46,705 nucleotides of DNA from Hyphomicrobiales bacterium (GTDB taxonomy: Bacteria > Pseudomonadota > Alphaproteobacteria > Rhizobiales > Beijerinckiaceae). The notes under the pieces are model-generated. The model had not been told where the DNA came from and made no database searches. It saw only the letters and a program-made list of their open reading frames with translations. Made by a program: the position numbers and the translations under genes. The DNA is taken from positions 1 to 46,705 of the forward strand of contig JAIYDY010000083.1 of assembly GCA_027487245.1 (NCBI GenBank). Direction: 5' to 3'. Of this stretch, positions 26,529-35,250 are shown in pieces (position 1 is the first letter of the stretch; each line of letters begins with the position of its first letter).

Positions 26529-27335
26529 TCAGCCATTGGCGCTCGTCGAAGCCTGCCCCGGTCGCCAGACCAGAAGACGATTTTCGATCATCGTGACAAT
26601 GGTGTCGAGGATGATCACGAAGATGGTCAGGATCAGCATGCCCGAGAACACGCCGGTGACATCGAACACGCTCTCGGCCTCATGGATCTTGTAGCCAAGC
26701 CCCGCCGACGAGCCGAGATACTCGCCCACGACGGCCCCCACCAACGCAAAGCCCACAGAGGTATGCAGCGACGAGAACATCCAGGTCATGGCAGCCGGCC
26801 AGTAGACATGGCGCATCAGTTGCCGCTCGTTCATGCCCAGCATGCGGGCATTGGCCAGCACCGTCTGCGAGACCTCGCGCACGCCCTGATAAACGTTGAA
26901 GAACACGATGAAGAATACCAGCGTGAAGCCAAGCGCCACCTTCGACCAGATGCCAAGCCCGAACCAGAGCGCGAAGATCGGCGCCAGCACCACGCGCGGC
27001 AGCGCATTCGCCGCCTTGATGTAGGGGTCGAAAACCGCCGCCAGCAATTCCTTGCGCGCGAACAGGAAGCCGCAGAGCACACCGCCCGTGGCCCCGAAGA
27101 CGAAGGCGAGGACGGTCTCGGTCAGCGTGATGCCGAGGTGATACCAGATCTCGCCGCCGGTGAACTGCTTCCAGGTCCGGGCCAGCACATCGATGGGCGT
27201 GGAGAAGAAGAACTGCATCTTCTTCGGTTCGGCAAACAGCGGCGTGGTGGTGGCAATGTGCCAGCATAGCAGGAACACCACGGCGACCAGCACCTGCAGA
27301 AGGGTGATCTTGAAACGGGAATGGCTGCCGTTCAT
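26529..27335 (-). CDS. ABC transporter permease, NitT/TauT (SsuC-like) type
   Basis: A 268-residue inner-membrane permease with about six hydrophobic segments. The cytoplasmic coupling EAA loop is QLMRHVYWPAAMTWMFSSLHTSVGFALVGAVVGEYLGSSAGLGY, matching the BPD_transp_1 SsuC-like family. ATG 27335 (MNGSHSR) overlaps the ATPase stop by ATGA, supporting the start despite a longer open frame upstream. It ends 63 bp before the receptor gene. Confidence 0.92.
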   Translation of the reverse strand: MNGSHSRFKITLLQVLVAVVFLLCWHIATTTPLFAEPKKMQFFFSTPIDVLARTWKQFTGGEIWYHLGITLTETVLAFVFGATGGVLCGFLFARKELLAAVFDPYIKAANALPRVVLAPIFALWFGLGIWSKVALGFTLVFFIVFFNVYQGVREVSQTVLANARMLGMNERQLMRHVYWPAAMTWMFSSLHTSVGFALVGAVVGEYLGSSAGLGYKIHEAESVFDVTGVFSGMLILTIFVIILDTIVTMIENRLLVWRPGQASTSANG

Positions 27336-28216
27336 CGCCCGTCCCCCGGATGGCTGCCATCGGCCACCATGTCCTTGCCCTCGCCGGCGGCGTAGGCCTT
27401 CTGCACCTCGACCTTCAGCGTCTGCCAGATCTGCCGGTGGATCTCGTGAAAGTCCTTGTCGAGCCGGATGTCTGCGATGTCGCGCGGCCGCTTCAGCGAA
27501 ACCCTGTAGTCGCCGACGATGCCGGCGGCAGGCCCGGCCGACATCACCACGACCCGGTCGGACAGCGAAATCGCCTCTTCCAGATCGTGGGTCACGAACA
27601 TCAAGGCCTTGCGATCCTTCGACCACAGATCGAGCAGGAGATTGCCCATGATCTGCCGCGTCTGCGCATCGAGCGGGCCGAAGGGTTCATCCATCAGCAA
27701 TATCTTCGGATCGCGGATCAGCACCTGCGCCAGCGCCACGCGCTTTTTCTGCCCGCCGGACAGCATGTGGGGATAGCGGTCGGTGAAGGCCCGCAGGCCA
27801 ACCCGCGCCAGCCAGGCCCGCGCCCGTTCATCGGCCTCCTTGCCGGCAACGCCTTGCGATTCCAGCGCCACCGCGACATTCTGCAACGCCGTCTTCCACG
27901 GCATCAGCGCATCGAGCTGGAACAGGTAGCCCGCCTTCAGGTTGAGGCCCCGCAGCGGCTCGCCGAGGATCCCGACCTTGCCGGCGCTTGGCTGCAACAA
28001 TCCTGCGGCGGCGTTGAGAAGGGTCGACTTGCCGCAGCCCGTGGGGCCGACCACCGCCACGAACTCGCCCGGTGCCACATCGAGGTTGATCTGGCTGACC
28101 GCCTGATAGCGCCCGCCATCCTTGAGATTGAAGGTGATGTCGATGCCGGCGAGCGACACCGCAGGGGACGCCGCCAGCGCGTCTGCCGCGACGCCAATCG
28201 CCCCTGCTCCTTGCAT
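27332..28216 (-). CDS. ABC transporter ATP-binding protein, NitT/TauT type
   Basis: A 294-residue cytosolic ATPase. It has Walker A GPTGCGKST (residues 57-65), the Q-loop region FQLDALMPWKTALQNV, signature LSGGQKKRVALAQ, Walker B ILLMDEPFGPLDAQTR and the H-loop FVTHDLEEAI. This is the SsuB/TauB-like pattern. The first about 20 residues are Ala-rich and may not be translated; a later start inside them is possible. It is the first gene of the operon and overlaps the permease start by four bases. Confidence 0.92.
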   Translation of the reverse strand: MQGAGAIGVAADALAASPAVSLAGIDITFNLKDGGRYQAVSQINLDVAPGEFVAVVGPTGCGKSTLLNAAAGLLQPSAGKVGILGEPLRGLNLKAGYLFQLDALMPWKTALQNVAVALESQGVAGKEADERARAWLARVGLRAFTDRYPHMLSGGQKKRVALAQVLIRDPKILLMDEPFGPLDAQTRQIMGNLLLDLWSKDRKALMFVTHDLEEAISLSDRVVVMSAGPAAGIVGDYRVSLKRPRDIADIRLDKDFHEIHRQIWQTLKVEVQKAYAAGEGKDMVADGSHPGDGR

Positions 28217-28283
28217 CGCCGACGCTCTCCCTGCACGACCTCTGTCGCCCGCGCCGCTTCAGCGACGTCTTGCCTTGCGCCGG

Positions 28284-28322
28284 AGACTAGCCGCCATCGA
28301 AAACATGTCAACATCGCTGACA
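28284..28322 (-). promoter_or_regulatory. predicted promoter of the NitT/TauT-type ABC operon with an overlapping inverted repeat
   Basis: On the minus strand, TTGACA (28311-28306) and TAGTCT (28289-28284) are 16 bp apart, about 70 bp upstream of the ATPase start. An inverted repeat TGTCA-N7-TGACA (28306-28322) covers the -35 box and is a candidate regulator site. Only the sequence match supports this. Confidence 0.55.
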
Positions 28323-28491
28323 CAACCTGTACAAGCACAGTCTTTGCTGCCGGGTCGCCTCGATTCAGGCACAGGCTTGATGCCATCTTTGCGCACAATC
28401 TCCCGCACGTTCGGTTGACTTGTCGGGCGAATGCTCCCAGTTGCCTTGAAGCAGACGCACACCGAAGCGCCGCAGCCAGGAGACCGCCCCT

Positions 28492-29016
28492 TTGGAGATG
28501 ATGGATGCCTGGATGCGGACGGCAGCGGAGTTTGCACAGGCCAATGCCGCCTGGGCGCCCGTCATCGTGTTCGTCGTCGCGTTCTGCGAATGCATCGCAT
28601 TCCTGTCATTCCTTGTGCCGGCCACGGCCTTTTTCACGGTCTTCGCGACGGCGGCCGGTGCCAGTGGCCTCTCGCCGCTTCCGCTGGCCCTCGCAGCCAC
28701 TGCCGGCGCTGGCACAGGCTTCTGGCTGTCCTATGTGGTCGGCGTCAGGTTCGGGCCGAGTGCTGGCAGCTACTGGCCGTTCAAGAACAACCCGGACCTG
28801 CTGAAGAAGGGCCATGACTTCTTCGAACGCTGGGGCGCGCCAGGCGTCTTCTTCGGCCATTTCATTGGCCCCGTGCGGGCGGTGATCGCGGTGGTGGCCG
28901 GCATCGTCAAAATGCCACCACTGCACTTCCATCTGGCCAACTGGTCGGCCTCGTTTGTCTGGGGCTTCATGTTCTTCTACGGCTTCGGGCTGTTCGGACA
29001 GCAACTGGCCCGTTGA
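28492..29016 (+). CDS. DedA family membrane protein
   Basis: A 174-residue inner-membrane protein with the DedA/VTT pattern. It has FCECIAFLSFLVPATAFFTVFATAAGASG, then F(F)ERWGAPGVFFGHFIGPVRAVIAVVAGIVKMPPLHFHLANWSASFVWG with the conserved FGHFIGPVR arginine. DedA proteins are implicated in undecaprenyl-phosphate or other lipid flipping and membrane-potential maintenance; it is shorter than E. coli DedA (219). The start is uncertain. TTG 28492 has AGGAG nine bases upstream, while ATG 28498 or 28501 would rely on a GGAG placed too close. Confidence 0.87.
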   Translation: MEMMDAWMRTAAEFAQANAAWAPVIVFVVAFCECIAFLSFLVPATAFFTVFATAAGASGLSPLPLALAATAGAGTGFWLSYVVGVRFGPSAGSYWPFKNNPDLLKKGHDFFERWGAPGVFFGHFIGPVRAVIAVVAGIVKMPPLHFHLANWSASFVWGFMFFYGFGLFGQQLAR

Positions 29017-29269
29017 AGGGCACACCACGACAGCGGATTGGCATGCTGCCGCGCTGATGAACGCAAGCTGCAAGCAACATTCAGTTGCGCTTCAGGCCCT
29101 GTCCGCAAGAATGTCATCGTCTGGTCTTGATGCGCCCTGAAAATCGCGCTCCAATCCAGTTCAACACGGGCTTGGCCATCTGGCGATTCCCCGTGAACGC
29201 ATCCGTGCCGGCCCGGCGGCGCGCTTGTGTTTCTTTCACAACCGGTCGCATCCCTTGGGGGATATGAAC

Positions 29270-29755
29270 ATGACGAAGTCCCGTTTTCTCGCCGGAGCCG
29301 CTGCCCTGATGATGGCGGCCAGCCCCGTGCTTGCCCAGACCGCACAGCCGACCACGCCAACCGCTCCGGCCAGGCCAGCCCCCGCCTCCCCGGCCCCTGC
29401 CACCCCAGCTCCTGCCACGCCGGCTCCTGCCCGTCCGGCAGCAGCGCAGCCAGCGGCACCTGCTGCCCCGGCACGCCCGGCGACGGCCCAGCCCGCCGCA
29501 CCCGCCGCACCCGCAGCAGCCCCTGCCGCAGCACGCCCGGCCGCTGCCGCGCCTGCCGCAGTCGGCAAGATCGTCAACATCAACACGGCCTCCGCAGACG
29601 AACTGGACACGTTGAAGGGCATCGGCCCGGCCCGCGCCAAGAAGATCATGGAAGAGCGTGCCAAGGCCCGTTTCCGGAACTTCGACGATCTGGTGCAGCG
29701 CAATGTGCTGCCCTCCAACGTCGAGGCCGACCTGCGCGGCAAGATCAGCTTCTGA
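29270..29755 (+). CDS. secreted Ala/Pro-rich protein with C-terminal helix-hairpin-helix (ComEA-like) domain
   Basis: A 161-residue protein. It has a Sec signal peptide (about 1-23, ending SPVLAQ), then a low-complexity linker of roughly 75 residues made of PAP/ATPAPA/PAAPAA repeats. The C-terminal HhH domain reads VNINTASADELDTLKGIGPARAKKIMEER...FRNFDDLVQRNVLP. HhH modules of this type bind DNA in ComEA, the periplasmic DNA-uptake receptor. Here the long spacer and lack of a membrane anchor differ from classical ComEA. ATG 29270 has GGGGG eight bases upstream; ATG 29264 is an alternative. A strong terminator follows. Confidence 0.85.
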   Translation: MTKSRFLAGAAALMMAASPVLAQTAQPTTPTAPARPAPASPAPATPAPATPAPARPAAAQPAAPAAPARPATAQPAAPAAPAAAPAAARPAAAAPAAVGKIVNINTASADELDTLKGIGPARAKKIMEERAKARFRNFDDLVQRNVLPSNVEADLRGKISF

Positions 29756-29793
29756 TCGCACCCGCCTGCCAGATCCTTCCTCGATCAGGCAAA

Positions 29794-29827
29794 GCCCCGG
29801 CAGGAGAAGTCCTGCCGGGGCATTTTT
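29794..29827 (+). terminator. Rho-independent terminator of the HhH-protein gene
   Basis: A perfect 12-bp stem GCCCCGGCAGGA / TCCTGCCGGGGC (29794-29805 with 29810-29821) with loop GAAG is followed by A and five T. It begins 38 bp after the stop codon. Confidence 0.93.
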
Positions 29828-29912
29828 CCGTCCGATGTCCGGCAGCTTGGCCCTTCGCTGTCTCGCGATTTGGCATTGACTCGCGCGCGGCCCCGCCGCA
29901 CTCGACCGGGGC

Positions 29913-31442
29913 ATGACAACCCTTTCGCCCCACGCTCCGGCCAACCCGCGCCTAGCCGCCTTGCTGGTGATCGCCGGCGCGCTCGGGCTGCGGTTGCTGA
30001 TGGCCGCCGCCATCGGGCTCGGCACCGACGAAATCTACACGGTTGCCGTCTCGCGCAGCCTGTCATGGTCCTACTTCGATCATCCGCCGCTGCACCAGTG
30101 GATCACCCATGCGGCAGCCTCGCTGCTTGGTGAAGGCCGGCAGCTGCGCCTTCCCTTCATCGCCCTTTTCGCGCTCACGACGTGGCTTCTGTTCCTCATC
30201 ACGGAACGGCTCTATGGCCCTGCCGCCGGCTTCTGGGCCGTGGTCAGCCTCAACCTCGCGGGCTTCTTCACGCTTTCCGCCGGCTCCTGGATCGTGCCGG
30301 ACGGCGTGCTGCTGCTGATGCTGGCCATCGCGGCGCTGGCGCTGGTCCGGCAGTTCTTCCCGGTCGCGGGCGAAGTCCCCACACCGTGGCTGACCTGGCT
30401 TGTCGCAGGGGCGGCACTTGGCCTTGCCGGCCTGTCCAAGTATCACGCCGCGCTCGCCGCCCTTGGCATCGCCGCCTTCGTGATCGCGACGCCCGAAGGC
30501 CGCCGCTCCCTCAGCCATCCCGCGCCGTGGCTGGGAGCCGTGCTGGCCGGCGTCATCGTCCTGCCGGTGTTCATCTGGAATGCGCAGAACGGCTGGGCCT
30601 CGTTCCTGTTCCAGGCGGCCCGCAGCCAGGGCGCCGGCTTCTCGCCATGGCTGGTTCCGGCCTCGCTGCTGGCACAGGCCGGTTGGTTGCTGCCCTGGGT
30701 GTTTGTCCCGCTCGTCTCCGGCCTCTGGCTCGGCTGGCGCAGCCTGCGTGACCGGCGCTTCGGTTTTCTGATGGCGCTGGCCATGCCGAGTATCGCCGTA
30801 TTCACGCTGACGCCGGCCTTCGGCAATCTCGGGTTGCCGCACTGGGCCATGCCAGGCTGGTTCTTTGTCATGCCGCTGGCAGGGCTGGCGCTGGCGAAGC
30901 TGGCCGAAACCGGCACACGCCCGATGCGCTGGGCCCGCATCTCGGCGCTGGGTTCGGTCATCGCTCTGGCCTTGCTGGCCAGCCAGGCTGCGACCGGCTG
31001 GCTCGGCCGGATCATCCCCAACCTGCCGCGCCATGACCCGACGCTGGAAACCTTCGGCTGGGATCAGTTGCGTGGCCAGCTCGACGCGCGGCAGATCAGC
31101 CTCGGTCAAGGCCGCTTCATCGTGGCCGACAGCTGGCAGAATGCCGGGCGGATCGATGTGGCGCTGGCCGGGTCCGTGCCGGTCATGCCCGGCACAGGCG
31201 ATCCGCGCCATTATGCCTTCATCATCGACCAGACGGCCCTGATCGGGCGCGATGCGGTCGTGATCGTGCGCGCCCGCCGCGAGGCCCTGCTGCGGCAGCA
31301 ACTGGCCAGCCACTTCGCCAGCCTCGGGCCCGGCCAGCCGATCCGCCTCGGGCGCGGCGGGCAAGCGGAGATCGAGCTCGTCGCCATCGTCGCGACAGGC
31401 TTTGCCAAACCGCTGCCATGGGCCTATGGACTGCGCCCGTGA
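29913..31442 (+). CDS. GT39/ArnT-like membrane glycosyltransferase
   Basis: A 509-residue polytopic membrane protein of the dolichyl-phosphate-mannose mannosyltransferase/ArnT fold. The first periplasmic loop has the catalytic acidic pair in GTDEIYTVAVSRSLSWSYFDHPPLHQWI. About a dozen hydrophobic segments follow, and a C-terminal soluble part starts near residue 385. Such enzymes transfer sugars from undecaprenyl-phosphate carriers to lipid A, glycans or proteins in the periplasm. The acceptor is unknown. Its stop overlaps the next gene's GTG start (31439-31442), a gene predicted to make polyprenyl-phosphate sugars. Confidence 0.88.
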   Translation: MTTLSPHAPANPRLAALLVIAGALGLRLLMAAAIGLGTDEIYTVAVSRSLSWSYFDHPPLHQWITHAAASLLGEGRQLRLPFIALFALTTWLLFLITERLYGPAAGFWAVVSLNLAGFFTLSAGSWIVPDGVLLLMLAIAALALVRQFFPVAGEVPTPWLTWLVAGAALGLAGLSKYHAALAALGIAAFVIATPEGRRSLSHPAPWLGAVLAGVIVLPVFIWNAQNGWASFLFQAARSQGAGFSPWLVPASLLAQAGWLLPWVFVPLVSGLWLGWRSLRDRRFGFLMALAMPSIAVFTLTPAFGNLGLPHWAMPGWFFVMPLAGLALAKLAETGTRPMRWARISALGSVIALALLASQAATGWLGRIIPNLPRHDPTLETFGWDQLRGQLDARQISLGQGRFIVADSWQNAGRIDVALAGSVPVMPGTGDPRHYAFIIDQTALIGRDAVVIVRARREALLRQQLASHFASLGPGQPIRLGRGGQAEIELVAIVATGFAKPLPWAYGLRP

Positions 31443-32563
31443 ACGACGCGAAGCCCCCTTCCCTGCCGATGGCCCTCCCAGCCCCCGATCTCACCGTTGT
31501 TGTGCCGACCTTCAACGAGGCGGCCAACGTGCGCCCGCTGGTGGCGAGGCTTGAGGCCGCCCTGGCCGGCATCGCCCACGAGATCATCTTCGTCGATGAC
31601 AATTCGCCCGATGGCACGGCCGATGAGGTGCGCGCGCTCGGCCGCGAAAAGCCGCATGTGCGCTGCATCAAGCGCATCGGTCGGCGCGGCCTGTCCAGCG
31701 CCTGTGTCGAAGGCATGCTGGCGGGCCAGGGGCCTGTCGTTGCGGTCATCGACGGCGACTTGCAGCACGATGAGACCATCCTGCCACAGCTTTTCGGGCT
31801 GATCCGGTCCGGCGAGGCCGATCTGGCTGTCGCCAGCCGCTATGTCGAAGGCGGCAGCGCCGACAGCTTCTCCGACGCGCGCGGCAAGGGCAGCCGCCTC
31901 GCCACCGAACTGGCGCGCAAGATCCTCAAGGTCGGGTTCAACGATCCGATGAGCGGGTTCTTCGCCACCCGCCGCGATGTCGTCGAGGCAGCCGCGCCGA
32001 AGCTTTCCGGCGAAGGCTTCAAGATCCTGCTCGACATTGCGGCCAGCCACCCGACACCGCTGCGTGTCAGGGAAGTGCCGTTCGTGTTCGGGACACGGCT
32101 GCATGGCACCTCGAAGATGGACAACCGCGTGGTGGCGGATTTCCTCGGCCTGCTGGTCTCGAAGGCGACAGGCGGGCTCGTCTCGATCCGCTTCCTCACC
32201 TTCGCCGCCGTCGGCGTCTCGGGCGTGGTGGTGCACCTGCTGGCCCTGCGTGGGCTGATCGCCGCCAATGCCGGCTTCACCCTCGCCCAGGCTGGCGCGA
32301 CGCTGGTCGCCATGACCACCAACTTCACGCTCAACAACCTGCTGACCTACAAGGATCGCAGCTTGCGCGGGATGGCCTTCGCCCGCGGGCTCCTCGGCTT
32401 CTATGCCGTGTGCAGTGTCGGCGCGGTCGCCAATGTCGGCGTGGCCACCTGGCTGTTCGAGGGCAACCAGCTCTGGTGGATCGCCGGGCTGGCCGGCGCA
32501 GCGATGGGCGCGGTCTGGAACTACGTGTTCAGCGACCTGATCATCTGGCGCAAGAAGACCTAG
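31439..32563 (+). CDS. Dpm1-like GT2 glycosyltransferase fused to a GtrA-type membrane domain
   Basis: A 374-residue fusion. Residues about 15-235 form a GT2 polyprenyl-phosphate sugar synthase (TVVVPTFNEAANV, VDDNSPDGTADEV, VIDGDLQHDE, DPMSGFFATRRDV). Residues about 245-370 form a GtrA domain with four hydrophobic segments (RFLTFAAVGVSGVVVHLLAL...NFTLNNLLTY...WNYVFSDLIIW). The GT2 part would load a sugar onto undecaprenyl phosphate on the cytosolic face, and GtrA domains are thought to help flip it. GTG 31439 is chosen because it overlaps the GT39 stop; the seven extra upstream codons would lie inside that gene. Confidence 0.88.
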   Translation: MNDAKPPSLPMALPAPDLTVVVPTFNEAANVRPLVARLEAALAGIAHEIIFVDDNSPDGTADEVRALGREKPHVRCIKRIGRRGLSSACVEGMLAGQGPVVAVIDGDLQHDETILPQLFGLIRSGEADLAVASRYVEGGSADSFSDARGKGSRLATELARKILKVGFNDPMSGFFATRRDVVEAAAPKLSGEGFKILLDIAASHPTPLRVREVPFVFGTRLHGTSKMDNRVVADFLGLLVSKATGGLVSIRFLTFAAVGVSGVVVHLLALRGLIAANAGFTLAQAGATLVAMTTNFTLNNLLTYKDRSLRGMAFARGLLGFYAVCSVGAVANVGVATWLFEGNQLWWIAGLAGAAMGAVWNYVFSDLIIWRKKT

Positions 32564-32586
32564 CGCGCTGCTGAAAGATCACTTTT

Positions 32587-32686
32587 CGTCATCGCGAGCG
32601 AAGCGATCCAGCAGCCGCGACAGGGCGATTCCTCGACATGAAAAAGCGCAGCGAAGCTGGATTGCTTCGCTGCGCTCGCAATGACG
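32587..32686. repeat. imperfect inverted repeat element (CGTCATYGCGAGCG type)
   Basis: The left arm (32587-32612) reads CGTCATCGCGAGCG then AAGCGATCCAGC. The right arm (32656-32686, minus strand) reads CGTCATTGCGAGCG then CAGCGAAGCAATCCAGC. They are separated by about 43 bp. CGTCATTGCGAGCG...GAAGCAATCCAG elements are widely dispersed in alphaproteobacterial genomes. It fills the space between convergent GT2-GtrA and ilvC genes. Confidence 0.8.
32641..32676 (-). terminator. Rho-independent terminator of ilvC, built from the right repeat arm
   Basis: On the minus strand, AGCGCAGCGAAGC and GCTTCGCTGCGCT make a perfect 13-bp stem (32676-32664 with 32657-32645) around loop AATCCA, followed by a T tract (32645-32641). 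It lies 27 bp after the ilvC stop. Confidence 0.85.
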
Positions 32687-32702
32687 GGTAAGGAAGTGCC
32701 CC

Positions 32703-33770
<1,068 letters not shown>

Positions 33771-33850
33771 TCAGGCAGGTTCGACAGGTGCTTTAGTGGA
33801 GCACTCGCGCCTCGTAAAGCGCGGATCATCTGCTGGCTGCATGGGCACCA

Positions 33851-34459
33851 TCACAGCCACTCCCGCACCAGCGGCCACAGCGAGGCAACGAGCGCGAGGG
33901 CCATGGTGATGTTGAAGATGCGGCACAGTTTTGGATCGGTGAGAAAACGGCGAAGACCGACACCAAAAACGGTCCATGTGCTCACCGAAGGGATGTTCAC
34001 CGCGCCAAAGATCAGCGTCACCAACACCACAGTCACGAGATACTGGTTCGGGTTCGTATAGGTTGCCATGGCAGTGACGGCCATGACCCAGGCCTTTGGA
34101 TTGACCCACTGGAACGCGACTGCACCAAGGAAGCTCATGGGCGTCCCCGCATTCTGAGTAGGCTGATCAGCCATAGGGCCGCTGTTGGCGATCTTCCAGG
34201 CCAGCCACAGCATGTAGGCCGCGCCCACATACTTCAGCGTTGTGTAGATGACAGGGAAGCGCTCAAGCAGCTGCCCAAGACCAAGGCCGGTCGCGAGCAG
34301 CAGGACCATGAAGCCGATGCCGATGCCCAGCATGTGCGGCACCGAACGGCGAAAGCCGAAGTTCACCCCCGAGGCCAGGAGCATCATATTGTTCGGCCCG
34401 GGCGTGATCGAACTGACAAACGCAAAGACGACCAGTGCCATCAGGAGATCGTGGCTCAT
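33851..34459 (-). CDS. LysE/RhtB family amino acid exporter
   Basis: A 202-residue inner-membrane protein with about six hydrophobic segments. The family N-terminal motif is SSITPGPNNMMLLASGVNFGFRRSVPHMLGI and the central stretch is LKYVGAAYMLWLAWKI. The C-terminal half has FQWVNPKAWVMAVTA. LysE/RhtB proteins export amino acids such as homoserine, threonine, lysine or leucine. Its position between ilvH and ilvC, five bases after the small membrane protein, suggests efflux of a branched-chain amino acid or a related intermediate (inference). Confidence 0.92.
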   Translation of the reverse strand: MSHDLLMALVVFAFVSSITPGPNNMMLLASGVNFGFRRSVPHMLGIGIGFMVLLLATGLGLGQLLERFPVIYTTLKYVGAAYMLWLAWKIANSGPMADQPTQNAGTPMSFLGAVAFQWVNPKAWVMAVTAMATYTNPNQYLVTVVLVTLIFGAVNIPSVSTWTVFGVGLRRFLTDPKLCRIFNITMALALVASLWPLVREWL

Positions 34460-34463
34460 CGCT

Positions 34464-34688
34464 TCAGCCGCCCGCCTGCTGCGCCGCTAGCCGCTGGAAC
34501 AGGAGCGCGAGGCAGATCAGCACGAAGCCGAGCCACCACTCGCGCGACTTGAGCTGCGAGCGCTCCTTGGCCTTCTGTGGCGTATCAAGCCCGCGCACGC
34601 GCTGCACCATTGGCCACAGGAACAGGCCAAAGCCGATCGTGGCAAAGATCTTCGCAGCGAGGTCGAGATCGAACGTCACAGCGCTCAC
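34464..34688 (-). CDS. small two-helix membrane protein of unknown function
   Basis: A 74-residue hydrophobic protein that I do not recognise. It has one membrane segment near residues 10-27 (AAKIFATIGFGLFLWPMV), a charged cytoplasmic-looking loop (QRVRGLDTPQKAKERSQLKSREWW), and a second segment near 52-65 (LGFVLICLALLFQRL). The start is GTG at 34688 overlapping the ilvH stop by GTGA, and the LysE gene begins five bases after its stop. The tight packing supports that it is a real, coupled gene. Confidence 0.75.
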   Translation of the reverse strand: MSAVTFDLDLAAKIFATIGFGLFLWPMVQRVRGLDTPQKAKERSQLKSREWWLGFVLICLALLFQRLAAQQAGG

Positions 34689-35221
34689 ATCACCTCGGAA
34701 CCACGGGCCATGGCCGCGATGCCGGTGCGGGAGACCTCTGCCAGGCCGCAAGGGCCGAGCACCTTGATGAAGCGCTCGATGTCATCGGTTGCGCCCGTGA
34801 GCTCGAACACGAACGAGGTCACGGTGGCGTCGATGGTGCGGGCCCCGAAGGCAGTGGCGAGCCGGAGCGCCTCCATGCGGTGGTCACCCTTGCCCACCAC
34901 CTTGAGAAGGGCCAGCTCGCGCTCGATCGACTCGCCCTGCAAGGTCAGGTCAACCACCCGGTGCACCGGCACCAGCCTGTCGAGATGGTTCTTGATCTGG
35001 TCGATGATCTTCTCGGAACCCGACGTCACGATGGTGATGCGCGAGATGTGCTTCTCGGCTTCCGTTTCGGAGACCGTCAGGCTCTCGATGTTGTAGCCGC
35101 GACCGGAGAACAGCCCGGCAATGCGGCTGAGCACGCCCGGCTCGTTGTCGACGATGACCGACAAGGTGTGCCGGCGCACGGTCTGGTCGAAACTGACGGC
35201 AGGGTAATGGGAGACACTCAT
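34685..35221 (-). CDS. ilvH: acetolactate synthase small (regulatory) subunit
   Basis: A 178-residue regulatory subunit that activates the large subunit and confers valine feedback inhibition. The N-terminal ACT domain reads HTLSVIVDNEPGVLSRIAGLFSGRGYNIESLTVS. The C-terminal ALS_ss_C region has IIDQIKNHLDRLVPVHRVVDLT and later FVFELTGATDDIERFIKVL. It lies 29 bp downstream of a GST gene that separates it from ilvB, and overlaps the small membrane protein start. Confidence 0.96.
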   Translation of the reverse strand: MSVSHYPAVSFDQTVRRHTLSVIVDNEPGVLSRIAGLFSGRGYNIESLTVSETEAEKHISRITIVTSGSEKIIDQIKNHLDRLVPVHRVVDLTLQGESIERELALLKVVGKGDHRMEALRLATAFGARTIDATVTSFVFELTGATDDIERFIKVLGPCGLAEVSRTGIAAMARGSEVM

Positions 35222-35250
35222 GACGGGTCTTTCTTCAGGGACGAACGAAT

